Assembly (NCBI GenBank): GCA_002354805.1
Contig: DEMH01000004.1
Span: 1 to 64,000 of the forward strand
Direction: 5' to 3'
From: Gammaproteobacteria bacterium UBA2675
GTDB lineage: Bacteria; Pseudomonadota; Gammaproteobacteria; Pseudomonadales; Pseudohongiellaceae
Length of the DNA stretch: 64,000 nt
Under the pieces are notes generated by a model, which was not told where the DNA came from, did not search any database, and saw only the letters and a list, made by a program, of their open reading frames with translations. Positions 52,569 to 62,284 of this stretch are shown here, in pieces. Numbering within the stretch: position 1 is the stretch's first letter; each line of letters opens with the position of its first letter. The position numbers were made by a program, and so were the translations under genes.

Positions 52569-53914
52569 TACAGGATGAAGCGGCTCAGATCTTCATTACG
52601 CGCCAGGTCACCCAGTTGTTTTTCAACATAGGCCGCATCGATGGTCAAGTCGCGGTTTTCGCCAACGCCAAGATCTGCCGCAGTAAATGACACTTCTTCC
52701 AGCAAGCGTTCCATGACGGTATGCAGCCGACGAGCGCCGATGTTTTCGGTGCGCTCATTCACTTCCCAGGCGGTCTCGGCCAGCTTGGCAATGCCGTCGT
52801 CGGTGAAGGTGACATTCAGCCCTTCCGTGGCCAGCAAGGCGCGATACTGTTCTGTCAAGGCTGCATTGGGTTCAGTCAGAATGCGCTCGAAGTCTTTGGC
52901 ATTCAGCGCGTCAAGCTCTACACGAATCGGCAGGCGGCCCTGCAGCTCGGGGATCAGGTCCGAAGGCTTGGACAGGTGAAAGGCGCCAGATGCAATAAAC
53001 AGAATATGATCAGTTTTAACACTGCCATACTTGGTTGTCACGGTAGAGCCTTCTATCAGTGGCAGCAGGTCACGTTGTACGCCTTCGCGAGATACGCCAC
53101 CGCTGTGTCCGCTCTCACTGCGTTCGGTAACTTTGTCTATTTCATCAATGAATACGATACCGGTCTGCTCTGTGACTTCAATGGCCTGGTTCTTGATTTC
53201 TTCTTCGTTGACCAGCTTGGCTGCTTCTTCTTCCTTTAGCATGCGGAACGCGACCTTGATGGGCAGTCGACGCGTTTTCTTGCGGCCCGTATTCATCGAA
53301 GAGAACATGTTCTTTAGCTGGCTGGTCATTTCTTCCAGTCCAGGCGGCGCCATGATCTCGACGCCTGCCGCATTGTCACTGACGCTGATTTCAATTTCCT
53401 TGTCATCTAGCAGACCTTCACGCAGTTTTTTGCGGAACATCTGCCGACTGGCAGAGTTGTTGGTCTGTGGTTCCGACTCATCCTGCGCAACACTGCGCGC
53501 CGGCGGCAGCAGAGCATCCAGAATGCGCTCTTCCGCAGCATCTTCGGCACGGTGCTGAACTTTGCGGATCTGTTCTTCACGAAGCATTTTGACAGCGATG
53601 TCCACCAGGTCGCGGACAATGGATTCCACATCACGGCCAACATAGCCCACTTCGGTAAATTTGGTGGCTTCAACTTTGATGAACGGCGCGTTGGCCAGTT
53701 TGGCCAGGCGTCGGGCGATTTCAGTTTTGCCGACGCCAGTCGGGCCAATCATCAGAATATTCTTGGGAGTAATTTCCTGGCGGATCTCACTGCCAAGCTG
53801 CATACGCCGCCAGCGGTTGCGCAGCGCAATGGCAACTGCGCGTTTGGCCTTGTTCTGGCCAACGATATGGCGGTCAAGTTCGGAGGCGATTTCTCGCGGA
53901 GTCATGGTTGTCAT
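52568..53914 (-). CDS. hslU: HslU, ATPase subunit of the HslVU protease
   Basis: AAA+ unfoldase that feeds HslV. 448 residues: Walker A GPTGVGKTEIARRLAKLANA (about 57-64 for the loop), the pore-loop KVEATKFTEVGYVGRDVES, the I-domain (about 110-240), Walker B GIVFIDEIDKV, and the C-terminal tail EDLSRFIL, whose last residues dock into HslV. Located 19 bp downstream of hslV. A second Met three codons in could be the start. Confidence 0.98.
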   Translation of the reverse strand: MTTMTPREIASELDRHIVGQNKAKRAVAIALRNRWRRMQLGSEIRQEITPKNILMIGPTGVGKTEIARRLAKLANAPFIKVEATKFTEVGYVGRDVESIVRDLVDIAVKMLREEQIRKVQHRAEDAAEERILDALLPPARSVAQDESEPQTNNSASRQMFRKKLREGLLDDKEIEISVSDNAAGVEIMAPPGLEEMTSQLKNMFSSMNTGRKKTRRLPIKVAFRMLKEEEAAKLVNEEEIKNQAIEVTEQTGIVFIDEIDKVTERSESGHSGGVSREGVQRDLLPLIEGSTVTTKYGSVKTDHILFIASGAFHLSKPSDLIPELQGRLPIRVELDALNAKDFERILTEPNAALTEQYRALLATEGLNVTFTDDGIAKLAETAWEVNERTENIGARRLHTVMERLLEEVSFTAADLGVGENRDLTIDAAYVEKQLGDLARNEDLSRFIL

Positions 53915-53933
53915 GTATTAAAATCCTGTCGCA

Positions 53934-54473
53934 CTAATACTCAAGTTCTTCAATCACGTGCTGCTGGTTGGTGTAGACGCAGATGTCGGCAGCAATGCCC
54001 AGACTTTTTTCCACGATGCTGCGGGCGTCCATTTCAGTGTTGTAATAAAGCGCACGGGCAGCTGACAGAGCGAATGAGCCGCCCGAGCCAATTGCCATCA
54101 GGCCGTCTTCCGGTTCGATGACATCGCCATTGCCGGTAATGATCAGTGAGGCATCTTTATCTGCAACAACCAGAAGTGCTTCGAGGCGGCGCAGAGAACG
54201 CTCTGTGCGCCAGAGTTTGGCCAGCGCCACTGCGGCACGGACCAGCTTGCCCTGGTGCTTCTCCAGCTGTTCCTCGAATCGCTCAAACAGCGTGAATGCA
54301 TCGGCGGTGCCGCCAGCGAAGCCGGCGATCACCTGGTCTTTGTAAAGCCTTCTGACTTTGCGTGCATTGCCTTTCAGGACGGTGTTGCCCTGAGATACCT
54401 GGCCGTCGCCACCGACGACGACAGTGTTGCCACGGCGCACAGATAAAATAGTTGTTCCACGGAATTGCTCCAA
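53934..54473 (-). CDS. hslV: HslV, peptidase subunit of the HslVU protease
   Basis: Threonine protease, 179 residues. The start is an unusual TTG at 54473, chosen because AAAGGAG lies 7 nt upstream and because the frame gives MEQFRGTTILSVRRG; cleavage after Gly6 exposes the catalytic Thr7. A short propeptide of this type is usual in betaproteobacteria, whereas E. coli HslV starts MTTI. Other landmarks: GNTVLKGNARKVRRLY, GFAGGTADAFTLFERFEEQL and TGNGDVIEPEDGL. Operon with hslU. Confidence 0.95.
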   Translation of the reverse strand: MEQFRGTTILSVRRGNTVVVGGDGQVSQGNTVLKGNARKVRRLYKDQVIAGFAGGTADAFTLFERFEEQLEKHQGKLVRAAVALAKLWRTERSLRRLEALLVVADKDASLIITGNGDVIEPEDGLMAIGSGGSFALSAARALYYNTEMDARSIVEKSLGIAADICVYTNQQHVIEELEY

Positions 54474-54537
54474 ACCGCATCTCCTTTAAACAGGCAGGAA
54501 TATTTAAATAGTTAAGTGGGGATGCAGCTGACCGGTT

Positions 54538-55260
54538 TCAAGGCCGGTTGAGCGTTATGCGCATGGTATCGATATTATTGCTGCGCAATGTGCTTTCGGC
54601 CTGCAGCATCTGCTCGCGGGTGTCATAGGGCCCGGCCTGTACCAGGTAGAGTGTGCGGTTGGGCATGTTCTCCTGGCGGATACGAGCGTCCAGGCCGAGC
54701 GCCAGCAGCCGGTTGAGTTGGGCACTGGCAGCTCCCTGCTGCTGGAAGGCTCCAGCCTGCAGGAGGAAGGCACCGTTGGACAGACTGGGTGGGACGGTTT
54801 CTGATGTGGCCACTACGGTTGCAGTAGTTGACTCAGCCGTCGCTGGAGCATTTGAAGACTCAGCGGGCGGCTCTGTTGTTGGATCTGGTGTACTGCGCTG
54901 GGACGCTGGCACCGGTAGCGGGGTGACATCAACGACTACTTCGTAGTTTGGTAGCTCCTGATAAAACTCGAGCTGAAGTCGGGCTGCTTCCCGCTCCTGC
55001 TCAGCGGTCAGGCCATCCTCGGCGACTGTGGCGCCATCCTGGGTGAGGAACTCTGAGTCTCGCTGTGTTGCGTCCGCCATTTGCTGGCCCGGTGCCGGTG
55101 GCAGCATCCCGCTCATATAAATCAGCAGACCGAGGAACAGGCCAATGACAACGCCAGTCACCAGGCCTGTCAGCAGTAGCGCGAGTCCCGATGATCGGGG
55201 GGGAGGGCTGGGCTCCGCCAGCGGGGTTCGAATACGGCGCTTTGCAAAATCCTGTTCCAT
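54538..55260 (-). CDS. SPOR-domain cell-envelope protein (FtsN-like)
   Basis: 240 residues. Short basic cytoplasmic N-terminus, one transmembrane segment (LALLLTGLVTGVVIGLFLGL, about 26-45), a Pro/Thr/Ser-rich periplasmic linker (about 100-160) and a C-terminal SPOR domain (FLLQAGAFQQQGAASAQLNR...TLYLVQAGPYDTREQM). SPOR domains bind peptidoglycan stripped of stem peptides at division sites. The bitopic layout and location upstream of hslVU match the FtsN-like protein of Pseudomonas. argS, which often separates it from priA, is not here. Confidence 0.85.
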   Translation of the reverse strand: MEQDFAKRRIRTPLAEPSPPPRSSGLALLLTGLVTGVVIGLFLGLLIYMSGMLPPAPGQQMADATQRDSEFLTQDGATVAEDGLTAEQEREAARLQLEFYQELPNYEVVVDVTPLPVPASQRSTPDPTTEPPAESSNAPATAESTTATVVATSETVPPSLSNGAFLLQAGAFQQQGAASAQLNRLLALGLDARIRQENMPNRTLYLVQAGPYDTREQMLQAESTLRSNNIDTMRITLNRP

Positions 55261-55324
55261 GAATCTTATTATCCTGTCGCGGATGAGTCCGGGTCAATTT
55301 GTCATTCCCCGATTTTCCAGTGCC

Positions 55325-57412
55325 TTAAATCATGTCCTGCGGATCAACGTCAATTGACCAGCGCACCCGTCGTTGCCCGGGGTGTTGTTCGAGCTCATTA
55401 CACAGGTGAGTCAGCACCGATTGCAAGTGCTGTCGCGAATGACTGCGAAGAGTCAGCTGCTGCCGAAAGCGATTAGCCTTGCGTTCCATTGGTGCGGGTA
55501 GCGGGCCATTCAATTGAATCTGCAAGCGCCCGGCAGCACCTGATGGCGACTGGTTCATTCGCTCGATCGTCTGCCTGGCGTCGTTCAGAAAACTGGCCGG
55601 GGCTGAGGCATTGATTGCTTCTGCCCTGAGCACAGCCATGTAGCTGAACGGAGGCATGTCGCTCAGCTCCCGCTCCTCCAGGAGTGCGCCGGCCAGTGCA
55701 TGATAACCCTCGGTGACCAGAGTCTGCAGATGCTGATGGCTGCTGTGACGAGTCTGAATCAACACCTGGCCAGGCTGCTCGGCCCGACCCGCACGACCGG
55801 ATACCTGTGTGAGGAGTTGTGCCATAAATTCCGGCCCACGAAAATCTGCGCTGAACAGCCCGCTGTCGGCATCGAGTATCCCGACCAGTGTCACGTTAGG
55901 GAAATGATGACCCTTGGCCAGCATCTGCGTTCCCACCAGAATACAGGGCTCTCCGGTCGCCACCTGAGCCAGCAGTTTATCAAGATCATCTTTTCGGCGC
56001 GTTGCATCGCGATCGACACGAAGTACCGGTGTGTCCGGGAAATGCTGTTGAAGGGCGGCCTCGCATCTTTCTGTGCCGACGCCGGTGGTCGTCAGCGCTT
56101 TGCCCTGACAGCCGGGACAATGACTGTGGACAGGCTCGCGACGATCACAGTGGTGGCAGCGCAAATGTGGAGGATGCCGATGCAGCGTCAGGCGCGCATC
56201 GCAGTCTCGGCACTCTGCTGTCCAGCCGCAGTCCTGGCACTGCAGCACAGGCGCAAAGCCACGTCGGTTGATAAAAATAAGTGCCTGATTACCCCGGCGC
56301 AGATGATCCTGCAGGCAGCTTAGCAGTTCCTGGGTCAGCCCGTCCGGCGCAGGTGGCTGGCGCTGCGTGTCTATGAGCATGTAATGGGGCATGGTGGCAG
56401 ATCCCGCCCGTTCAGTCAGGCGAAGATGTTTGTAGCGGCCAGACCTGGCGTTCAACAGGCTTTCCAGTGACGGCGTCGCCGAACCGAGTACAATCGGGAT
56501 GGACTCGCGACGCGCCCGCATGACGCCCAGGTCCCGGGCTGAATATCGAAACCCATCCTGCTGCTTGAGGGAGTTATCGTGTTCTTCATCGATGACGATC
56601 AGACCCGGGTCTGCCATTGGTGTAAAAATCGCCGAGCGGGTGCCAATTGTGATGCGTGCACTGCCCTGAGCTGACTCCAGCCAGGCATTCAGGCGTTGCC
56701 GGGGTGTAAGGCCAGAATGCATGATGGCAATCGGGACCTTAAAGCGCTTGCGAAAACGAGACACGGTTTGTGGTGTCAGGCTGATTTCCGGCACCAGGAC
56801 CAGCACCTGTCTGCCCCGGTCCAGCGTCTGCTGGATAGCCTGCAGGTAAACTTCAGTCTTGCCGCTGCCCGTTACCCCATCCAGCAGAAAGCAGTTAAAT
56901 CGCTGCGGTTCTGCAACAATGGCGTCCACCGCCTGTTGCTGCATGGTATTCAGTGATAGTGGTTGATCCGATTGATCCTGCTCTTCGCGCAGATCTGCTT
57001 TGCGCCGCTTGATGGTGGCTACGCCCTTGTTGCGAAGGCCGGCTGGCAAAATGGTGTGCAGCGCTTCACCGATCGGGTGCTGATAGTATTGTGCCGCCCA
57101 TAACCAAAGGGATAGCAGATGAGGTGGTAACAATGGCTGTTCGTCCAGGACGTCCAGCACATCCTTGATCTTGTCTGATGACACATCCGAACTCACTGAG
57201 ACTTCCACCACGATACCGGTCAATTCCCGCGAGCCGAATGGGACACGGATCCGTGTGCCGGGCTGGGGAGTCTGAAAGGTATCAGGCAGCCGGTAATCAA
57301 ACAGCCTCCGCAGGGGTGAGGGCACAGCAACCCTGAGGATTCGATGTTGTGATTCTGGAGAAGCGGACACGCAGCAGATCCGGAGTTGAACAGAGGGCGG
57401 ATTGATTGCCAA
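55325..57412 (-). CDS. priA: Primosomal protein PriA (replication restart helicase)
   Basis: 3'-5' DNA helicase that reloads the replisome at stalled forks. 695 residues; the start is uncertain (TTG 57412, or GTG at 57370). N-terminal 3' DNA-binding domain (HRILRVAVPSPLRRLFDYRL), Walker A GVTGSGKTEVYLQAI, Walker B DEEHDNSLKQ, and eight cysteines for two structural zincs between about 410 and 455 (CQDCGWTAECRDC, CHHCDRREP, HCPGC). The helicase motif ISGRAGRAEQPGQVLIQT is in the C-terminal half. Divergent from the chorismate mutase gene. Confidence 0.96.
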   Translation of the reverse strand: MAINPPSVQLRICCVSASPESQHRILRVAVPSPLRRLFDYRLPDTFQTPQPGTRIRVPFGSRELTGIVVEVSVSSDVSSDKIKDVLDVLDEQPLLPPHLLSLWLWAAQYYQHPIGEALHTILPAGLRNKGVATIKRRKADLREEQDQSDQPLSLNTMQQQAVDAIVAEPQRFNCFLLDGVTGSGKTEVYLQAIQQTLDRGRQVLVLVPEISLTPQTVSRFRKRFKVPIAIMHSGLTPRQRLNAWLESAQGSARITIGTRSAIFTPMADPGLIVIDEEHDNSLKQQDGFRYSARDLGVMRARRESIPIVLGSATPSLESLLNARSGRYKHLRLTERAGSATMPHYMLIDTQRQPPAPDGLTQELLSCLQDHLRRGNQALIFINRRGFAPVLQCQDCGWTAECRDCDARLTLHRHPPHLRCHHCDRREPVHSHCPGCQGKALTTTGVGTERCEAALQQHFPDTPVLRVDRDATRRKDDLDKLLAQVATGEPCILVGTQMLAKGHHFPNVTLVGILDADSGLFSADFRGPEFMAQLLTQVSGRAGRAEQPGQVLIQTRHSSHQHLQTLVTEGYHALAGALLEERELSDMPPFSYMAVLRAEAINASAPASFLNDARQTIERMNQSPSGAAGRLQIQLNGPLPAPMERKANRFRQQLTLRSHSRQHLQSVLTHLCNELEQHPGQRRVRWSIDVDPQDMI

Positions 57413-57485
57413 GTATAACTGGTTTTAGCGGATGGCTGCTTCCATTATACTGTGTGCACTAATGCCCAATCGGTAGAGAGAACAA

Positions 57486-57881
57486 ATGAAACAGGAATCA
57501 GCGCCCACCGATGCTTCTGTGGCGGAGCAGAAAACTGACGGGCTGTCGTCCGCCGAACAACCCTCGGTAGAGTGGAGCCCGGCAGAATGGCAGGCAGAGC
57601 TGCTGGAGCTGCGTAAACAGATCGACAGACTGGACCACGGGCTGGTGCTGATGCTGGCAAACCGTTTTGCGCTGACTCGCCGCGTCGGCAACATCAAGGC
57701 GCGGGTCGGTCTGCAGTCGTTCGACCCAAAGCGTGAGGCAGAGAAGCTTGCCGAAATTCGTCAGCTTTGCGAACGCCACGGCGTTAACGGCGATCTGGTT
57801 GCCGAAATGCTCGCCCAGATAATGCGTGAGACGGTCAAAAACCATGACCGCATTCGCTCCGGACTGGAGTCAGGGCGCTGA
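57486..57881 (+). CDS. Chorismate mutase, AroQ type (stand-alone)
   Basis: 131 residues. After a polar N-terminal extension of about 35 residues comes the AroQ helical fold: LLELRKQIDRLDHGLVLMLA, NRFALTRRVGNIKARVG, FDPKREAEKLAEIRQLCERH and ILRET-like QIMRETVKNHDRIRSG. The Arg and Lys residues that hold the chorismate carboxylates (RKQIDRLD, RVGNIKA) are present. It converts chorismate to prephenate, towards Phe/Tyr, competing with TrpEG for chorismate. Not fused to a dehydratase or dehydrogenase. Single gene between priA and rpmE. Confidence 0.85.
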   Translation: MKQESAPTDASVAEQKTDGLSSAEQPSVEWSPAEWQAELLELRKQIDRLDHGLVLMLANRFALTRRVGNIKARVGLQSFDPKREAEKLAEIRQLCERHGVNGDLVAEMLAQIMRETVKNHDRIRSGLESGR

Positions 57882-58023
57882 ATCTACTTGCGTGCCTTGC
57901 ATTCTCTGATACAATAATGCCCCTTTTTCCACGGTTCACCAGTGTGAATGCATTGGTTGACGCTACAGGTATGGTGCATGGCAGGGGCTGTGTAGCGATG
58001 CCAGTATTGATGAGGTAATACCA

Positions 58024-58236
58024 ATGAAAGCGGATATCCATCCAAAATATCAGGCCATGAAGGCCACCTGCAGCTGCGGTAACGTGATTGAAACCCGATC
58101 CACTTTGGGCAAAGACATGATGCTCGACGTGTGTGCAGCTTGCCACCCGTTCTACACCGGCAAGCAGAAGATCGTTGACAGCGCAGGTCGTGTTGATCGC
58201 TTCAACAAGCGTTTCGGTAACCGGTCACTCAAGTAA
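58024..58236 (+). CDS. rpmE: Ribosomal protein bL31 (zinc-binding type)
   Basis: 70 residues with the four Zn-ligand cysteines of the C+ form: ATCSCGNVIE (Cys16, Cys18) and DVCAACHPFYTGKQK (Cys37, Cys40). This form can be replaced by a non-zinc paralogue under zinc limitation in many bacteria; no such paralogue is in the window. GAGG precedes the ATG. The 140-bp leader shows no clear structure. Confidence 0.97.
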   Translation: MKADIHPKYQAMKATCSCGNVIETRSTLGKDMMLDVCAACHPFYTGKQKIVDSAGRVDRFNKRFGNRSLK

Positions 58237-58281
58237 TCGCTGCCTGACCGGGCCCGCTCTCCAATACCCTGTCCGCCCTGA

Positions 58282-60606
58282 TCAGAATATGATCTCGGTT
58301 GACAGGGTATCTTCGTTATTGCGCTCTTCCACTCTTTCCGGCTGTCGCGGTGCATCACGCACTGAGGGCGCGTTCTCGGCCAGAAATACCTCGAACATGG
58401 TATTGGCCTGACCCGGTCTGGCCACCTGGCCGGAATCCTCGTCTATCAGAATATCAACAAGCCCTTCGGGCCTTGTCACGCCCCGTTCAGGCTGACCCTG
58501 CAAGGCTTTGCTCATGTAGTCGATCCAGATAGGCACGGCAACGGTTGCACCCTGTTCGGATTCGCCCAGCGGCTCCGGCTGGTCCAGACCCACAAATACA
58601 CTGGTGGCAATATCCGCATTGAATCCGGTGAACCAGAGTTCGGCCGGACCATTAGTGGTACCGGTTTTGCCCATCAGGTCGGAACGGCCCATGTCGCGGT
58701 TAACGCGTCGGCCACTGCCTTCCACTACAACGGAACGCAGCAGCGTGCTGAGAATGTAGGTGACGCGCGGGTCAGTGACAGGTTCCACGTCGCAGTCCAG
58801 GCAGGGCTCTGGCGCTTCATAAAGGACGCCATCAAATGTTTCGATTTTCTTGATCAGGGTTGGTGTCAGGGGTTTGGCGCCGTTTGCGATCATGGCATAT
58901 CCGGTTGCCATTTCCAGCGGCTGCACATCCTGACTGCCCAGCGCGATGGTCAGATCGCCGCGCGGGAAATTGCGGGTATCGAAACCAAAACGGTCGGCAA
59001 AATCGATGACTTTTTCCCAGCCCAGCTGGTCGATCAATCTCACGGCCGGGACGTTACGGGAATCCTTGATCGCAGTGCGTAATGTAATCGGACCCACAAA
59101 GTTACGTTCGTAATTTTGTGGGCGATAATCGCCGCGCGCAAAGGGTGCGTCATTAATCAGTGTGGCTGGCGTATACCCTGCCTCCAGCGCTGCCCCGTAA
59201 AGGAAGGCTTTGAATCCAGAGCCTGGGGGGCGACTGGCTAGCGCGCGATTGACCTGGCTGTGTCTGAAATCGTAACCGCCGGTCAGCGCCAATATGTCCC
59301 CGGTATGGGGTGATACAGACACGATTGCACCCTGAACCTCCGGCACCTGACCCAGTTGCCAGTTGCCATCAGGCCCCACGCGAATGCGAATGCGATCGCC
59401 TACTTCCACGATATCGCTGGCCTGCTGGGGTGGTGGCCAGGCATTGTTGCGCGTGATGAATGGGCGTGCCCACTCCAGGCCAGGCCACTCGATGGTGGCG
59501 ATCGAACCGTCGCGCCTTAGCACATCAATGGCGCGCTCACGAACGCGGGTCACAAACGCAGGCTCGTGATTGCCCAGCGTAGGCACAACGTTCAGTTCAC
59601 TTTGCCAGCGTTCAGTCGGGTCATCGCCAACCGGCGGGATATGGGCTTCCGGACCGCGATAGCCATGCCGGCGATCGTAGTAGTTCTCCAATCCATTTTG
59701 CAGCGCGCTGGTGGCTGCACGCTGCAGTTCACCGCGGACACTGGTCGTGACTTCGATGCCCATACGGTAAATTTCGTCGCCGTACTGCTCAAAGAGTTCC
59801 TGGCGAACCATCTCCGCTACATAGGGCGCGCTGACTTCGGCATTGCGCGTATGGCGGCTCGCCTGGATCGGTTCGGCAATCGCTGCGGCGTGCTCGGAGG
59901 CTGTGATCATGCCCTGGTCGCGCATTTTATCGATAACATTATTGCGGCGTCGCTCGGCTCTGTCTGGCGAGCTGACCGGGTTGCAAACGGACGGGCATGG
60001 CAGCAGTGAGACCATGGTCGCCATTTCGCCGATGGTCATTTCACTAACCTGCTTGTCGTAGTACACAGCCGCCGCCGCGCCAATACCTTCCGCACCCTGA
60101 CCGAAAAAGACCAGGTTCAGGTACAGTTCCAGTATTTCTTCTTTGGTCAGTTCCTGCTGCAGGCGCAAAGCAAACGGAATCTCCTTGAGTTTTCGCGAAT
60201 ACACACTGTCGCTGTCAAAAGAGATGTTGTTTGCCAGTTGCATGGTGATGGTGCTGCCTCCGCCACGGTTGACCCCGGTCACAAAGCCAATAAAGCCGCG
60301 AATAAGACCGCGTAGATCCACGCCGGGGTGCGAGTAAAAACGTTCGTCCTCGTTGGCAATCAGCGCATTGACCATCATCGGCGGGATGTCTTCATAGCGC
60401 AGCGGGTCGCGTCGCACACCGATTTCCTCAATCAGCATGCCATCAGCGGTGAGAATGCGCAGCGGCGTTTCCAGCTGCACATTTCGGTAGGTTTCCGCAG
60501 GCGGGAGTTGTGGTGCCAGGTAAAGATACCCGGCTGCGGCCACCATAAAGATGCCACAGGCGCAAAACACCCCGAACAGGAACAGGAATTTGACTAACTT
60601 CTTCAT
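58282..60606 (-). CDS. ponA: Penicillin-binding protein 1A (bifunctional glycosyltransferase/transpeptidase)
   Basis: Polymerises and cross-links peptidoglycan. 774 residues: N-terminal membrane anchor (LFLFGVFCACGIFMVAAAGY), GT51 domain with catalytic Glu in IANEDERFYSHPGVD and GGSTITMQLANN, an OB-like insert, and the transpeptidase domain with SGFK (SxxK) in SRPPGSGFKAFLYGAALE, SRN (SxN) and KTGTT. The KA after SxxK replaces the usual KP. C-terminal tail is acidic and Pro-rich. Divergent from pilM, an arrangement conserved in Pseudomonas. Confidence 0.96.
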   Translation of the reverse strand: MKKLVKFLFLFGVFCACGIFMVAAAGYLYLAPQLPPAETYRNVQLETPLRILTADGMLIEEIGVRRDPLRYEDIPPMMVNALIANEDERFYSHPGVDLRGLIRGFIGFVTGVNRGGGSTITMQLANNISFDSDSVYSRKLKEIPFALRLQQELTKEEILELYLNLVFFGQGAEGIGAAAAVYYDKQVSEMTIGEMATMVSLLPCPSVCNPVSSPDRAERRRNNVIDKMRDQGMITASEHAAAIAEPIQASRHTRNAEVSAPYVAEMVRQELFEQYGDEIYRMGIEVTTSVRGELQRAATSALQNGLENYYDRRHGYRGPEAHIPPVGDDPTERWQSELNVVPTLGNHEPAFVTRVRERAIDVLRRDGSIATIEWPGLEWARPFITRNNAWPPPQQASDIVEVGDRIRIRVGPDGNWQLGQVPEVQGAIVSVSPHTGDILALTGGYDFRHSQVNRALASRPPGSGFKAFLYGAALEAGYTPATLINDAPFARGDYRPQNYERNFVGPITLRTAIKDSRNVPAVRLIDQLGWEKVIDFADRFGFDTRNFPRGDLTIALGSQDVQPLEMATGYAMIANGAKPLTPTLIKKIETFDGVLYEAPEPCLDCDVEPVTDPRVTYILSTLLRSVVVEGSGRRVNRDMGRSDLMGKTGTTNGPAELWFTGFNADIATSVFVGLDQPEPLGESEQGATVAVPIWIDYMSKALQGQPERGVTRPEGLVDILIDEDSGQVARPGQANTMFEVFLAENAPSVRDAPRQPERVEERNNEDTLSTEIIF

Positions 60607-60746
60607 AACAGGCCAGTAAGACTGCGGCTAACCAGTATATAACGGAAACGGCATGATTTTCTTCCCCATTAGACACTAGCCATGCACTGTGCACAACAGA
60701 CAGATTTGGTCTACAACACTGGAAACACACAGACAAGGATGTCGAG

Positions 60747-61736
60747 ATGTTGGGATTGGATTTGCGAGGCCAGCGTATCAGGGCCGTGGCCATGTGTCAG
60801 ACACGCTGCCGGCCCAGTCTCCCGGGCCGTATGCGTAACCCCGGGGATGGCTGGCGTTTTGGAGCTGCTGTGGATATTCCCTGCTCAGAAAACGCGGACA
60901 ATATGGCTCAGTTGCTGAGAGACAGGGTAAAGCCATTGCTTGGCGAACTGCCCTGGCATCAGCGCCGCGTTGCGCTCTGTGTACCAACGTCCTTCATGCT
61001 GACGCATACCGAAAAGGTGCCGCGATCCTTCACTGATGAGGACCTGCAGGCCCTGGTCAGGGCAGATTGCGGGCAATGGCTGGGCGTTGATCGTGACGAG
61101 CTGCTGATTGACTATCTGTTGACGGACACTCAGGCCGACAGGGCTCCAGGTCGATCGCTGCCTGCTGAGACTGAAACTGCCACCCTGCACATCTATGCCT
61201 GCCGCCGACAACAGCTGCAACGATGGCTGGAGCTCTGTTGCGATGCGCGACTGCAGCCATCTGTTCTGGACGTGGAGGGGCTTGCTCTGCTGCGATTCTG
61301 TCGACTCTCTGGCGTCGACTATACGCAAAGTCTGTTTCTGGAAATTGATGCTGCGGGAATATCCGTACATTTGCTTGCAGAGCAGATGCTGAGCTTCAGT
61401 CGCCATTACCCGCTGGGCAATGCGCTTTCGAGTGTCATGGTTGCAGACACCACTGCTTCACTGCACTCTGATCAGGGAGGTGAGCCAGAGAGCGAAACCG
61501 GCAGACGGATCGCCGCAGAGCTTGGCAAAGTGCTGCAGCGGGTCGGGCTGCATACCAGTGTCAGCAAAGTTACCAGTGTGCTGGCCATGGGTGAGTTCGC
61601 AGCCTTACCTGCGGTGAGGGCGACTGTTGAGGTACTTGGCCTGCAAGTCTCTGTTGTCAAACGTCCGGCACTGGCGCTGGCTACAGCGGTGGCGATGCGC
61701 CGTGGCGTAAATGGCTCGCAGTGGTTCAGATCCTGA
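60747..61736 (+). CDS. pilM: Type IV pilus assembly protein PilM
   Basis: Cytoplasmic, actin-like (FtsA-fold) protein of the pilus alignment subcomplex. 329 residues with the N-terminal phosphate loop LGLDLRGQRIRAVAM and FLEIDAAGISVHLL, ESETGRRIAAELGKVLQ and the C-terminal ALATAVAMRRG. AAGGATG precedes the ATG. Shorter and more divergent than Pseudomonas PilM (354). First gene of pilM-N-O-Q, with consecutive overlaps; the TGATG junction links it to pilN. Confidence 0.85.
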   Translation: MLGLDLRGQRIRAVAMCQTRCRPSLPGRMRNPGDGWRFGAAVDIPCSENADNMAQLLRDRVKPLLGELPWHQRRVALCVPTSFMLTHTEKVPRSFTDEDLQALVRADCGQWLGVDRDELLIDYLLTDTQADRAPGRSLPAETETATLHIYACRRQQLQRWLELCCDARLQPSVLDVEGLALLRFCRLSGVDYTQSLFLEIDAAGISVHLLAEQMLSFSRHYPLGNALSSVMVADTTASLHSDQGGEPESETGRRIAAELGKVLQRVGLHTSVSKVTSVLAMGEFAALPAVRATVEVLGLQVSVVKRPALALATAVAMRRGVNGSQWFRS

Positions 61737-62284
61737 TGTCAGTCACCGAAGCTGTAAACGAGCTCAACCTGTTGCCCTGGCGGGCGCAAGTGCGCCGGAT
61801 GCGGCGCATACAGTTGCTGATTATCGTGGTCGCCAGTATGGCGGTGATTGGGGCTGTCGTGGCCTGGGCAGGTACAGAGCTTTGGCGGCAATGGGCACTA
61901 CAGTCAGCGCTCGTCGAACAACTGCAGCACCGAGAGCAGGCCATGCGGTCGTATTTGCATGAGCAGTCCCAATTCGCTGCCGCGGCTGACGAATCTCTGG
62001 GTCGTGCTGCGCAGCGCCTGCGATTACGACGTCGATCAGCGCAGGTCTCACAGTTGTTTGCCTTGCTTGCGCCTTTCGATAACGGGGCTGTATTTCAGGC
62101 AATAGACTGGCAGGGCTCCGAACTCACAATTACAGCTTATATTGATGAGCCAGAAGACCTGCCCGGGCTGCAAAAGGTGCTGGAAACCTGGGCGGTGGAA
62201 GCAGGTTGGCTCTGGCAGTCAGAGTCTCCTGTCTACCAGCAGGCCACAGGTATACATCTCAAAATCCGTGTGTGGACAGCATGA
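61736..62284 (+). CDS. pilN: Type IV pilus assembly protein PilN
   Basis: Bitopic inner-membrane protein, 182 residues from ATG 61736, which shares a base with the pilM stop. The cytoplasmic N-terminus has ELNLLPWRAQ, the conserved NLLPWR motif that docks into PilM. One transmembrane segment (LLIIVVASMAVIGAVVAWAG) and a periplasmic ferredoxin-like domain that pairs with PilO. ATGA overlap with pilO. Confidence 0.88.
   Translation: MSVTEAVNELNLLPWRAQVRRMRRIQLLIIVVASMAVIGAVVAWAGTELWRQWALQSALVEQLQHREQAMRSYLHEQSQFAAAADESLGRAAQRLRLRRRSAQVSQLFALLAPFDNGAVFQAIDWQGSELTITAYIDEPEDLPGLQKVLETWAVEAGWLWQSESPVYQQATGIHLKIRVWTA

Noticed and set aside
58282..60606. Possible loss of the PBP1A catalytic serine (PGSGFKAF differs from the usual PGSSFKPF)
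   Set aside because: The Ser three residues before Lys is still present (SGFK fits SxxK), and SxN and KTGTT are intact, so the transpeptidase should be active.
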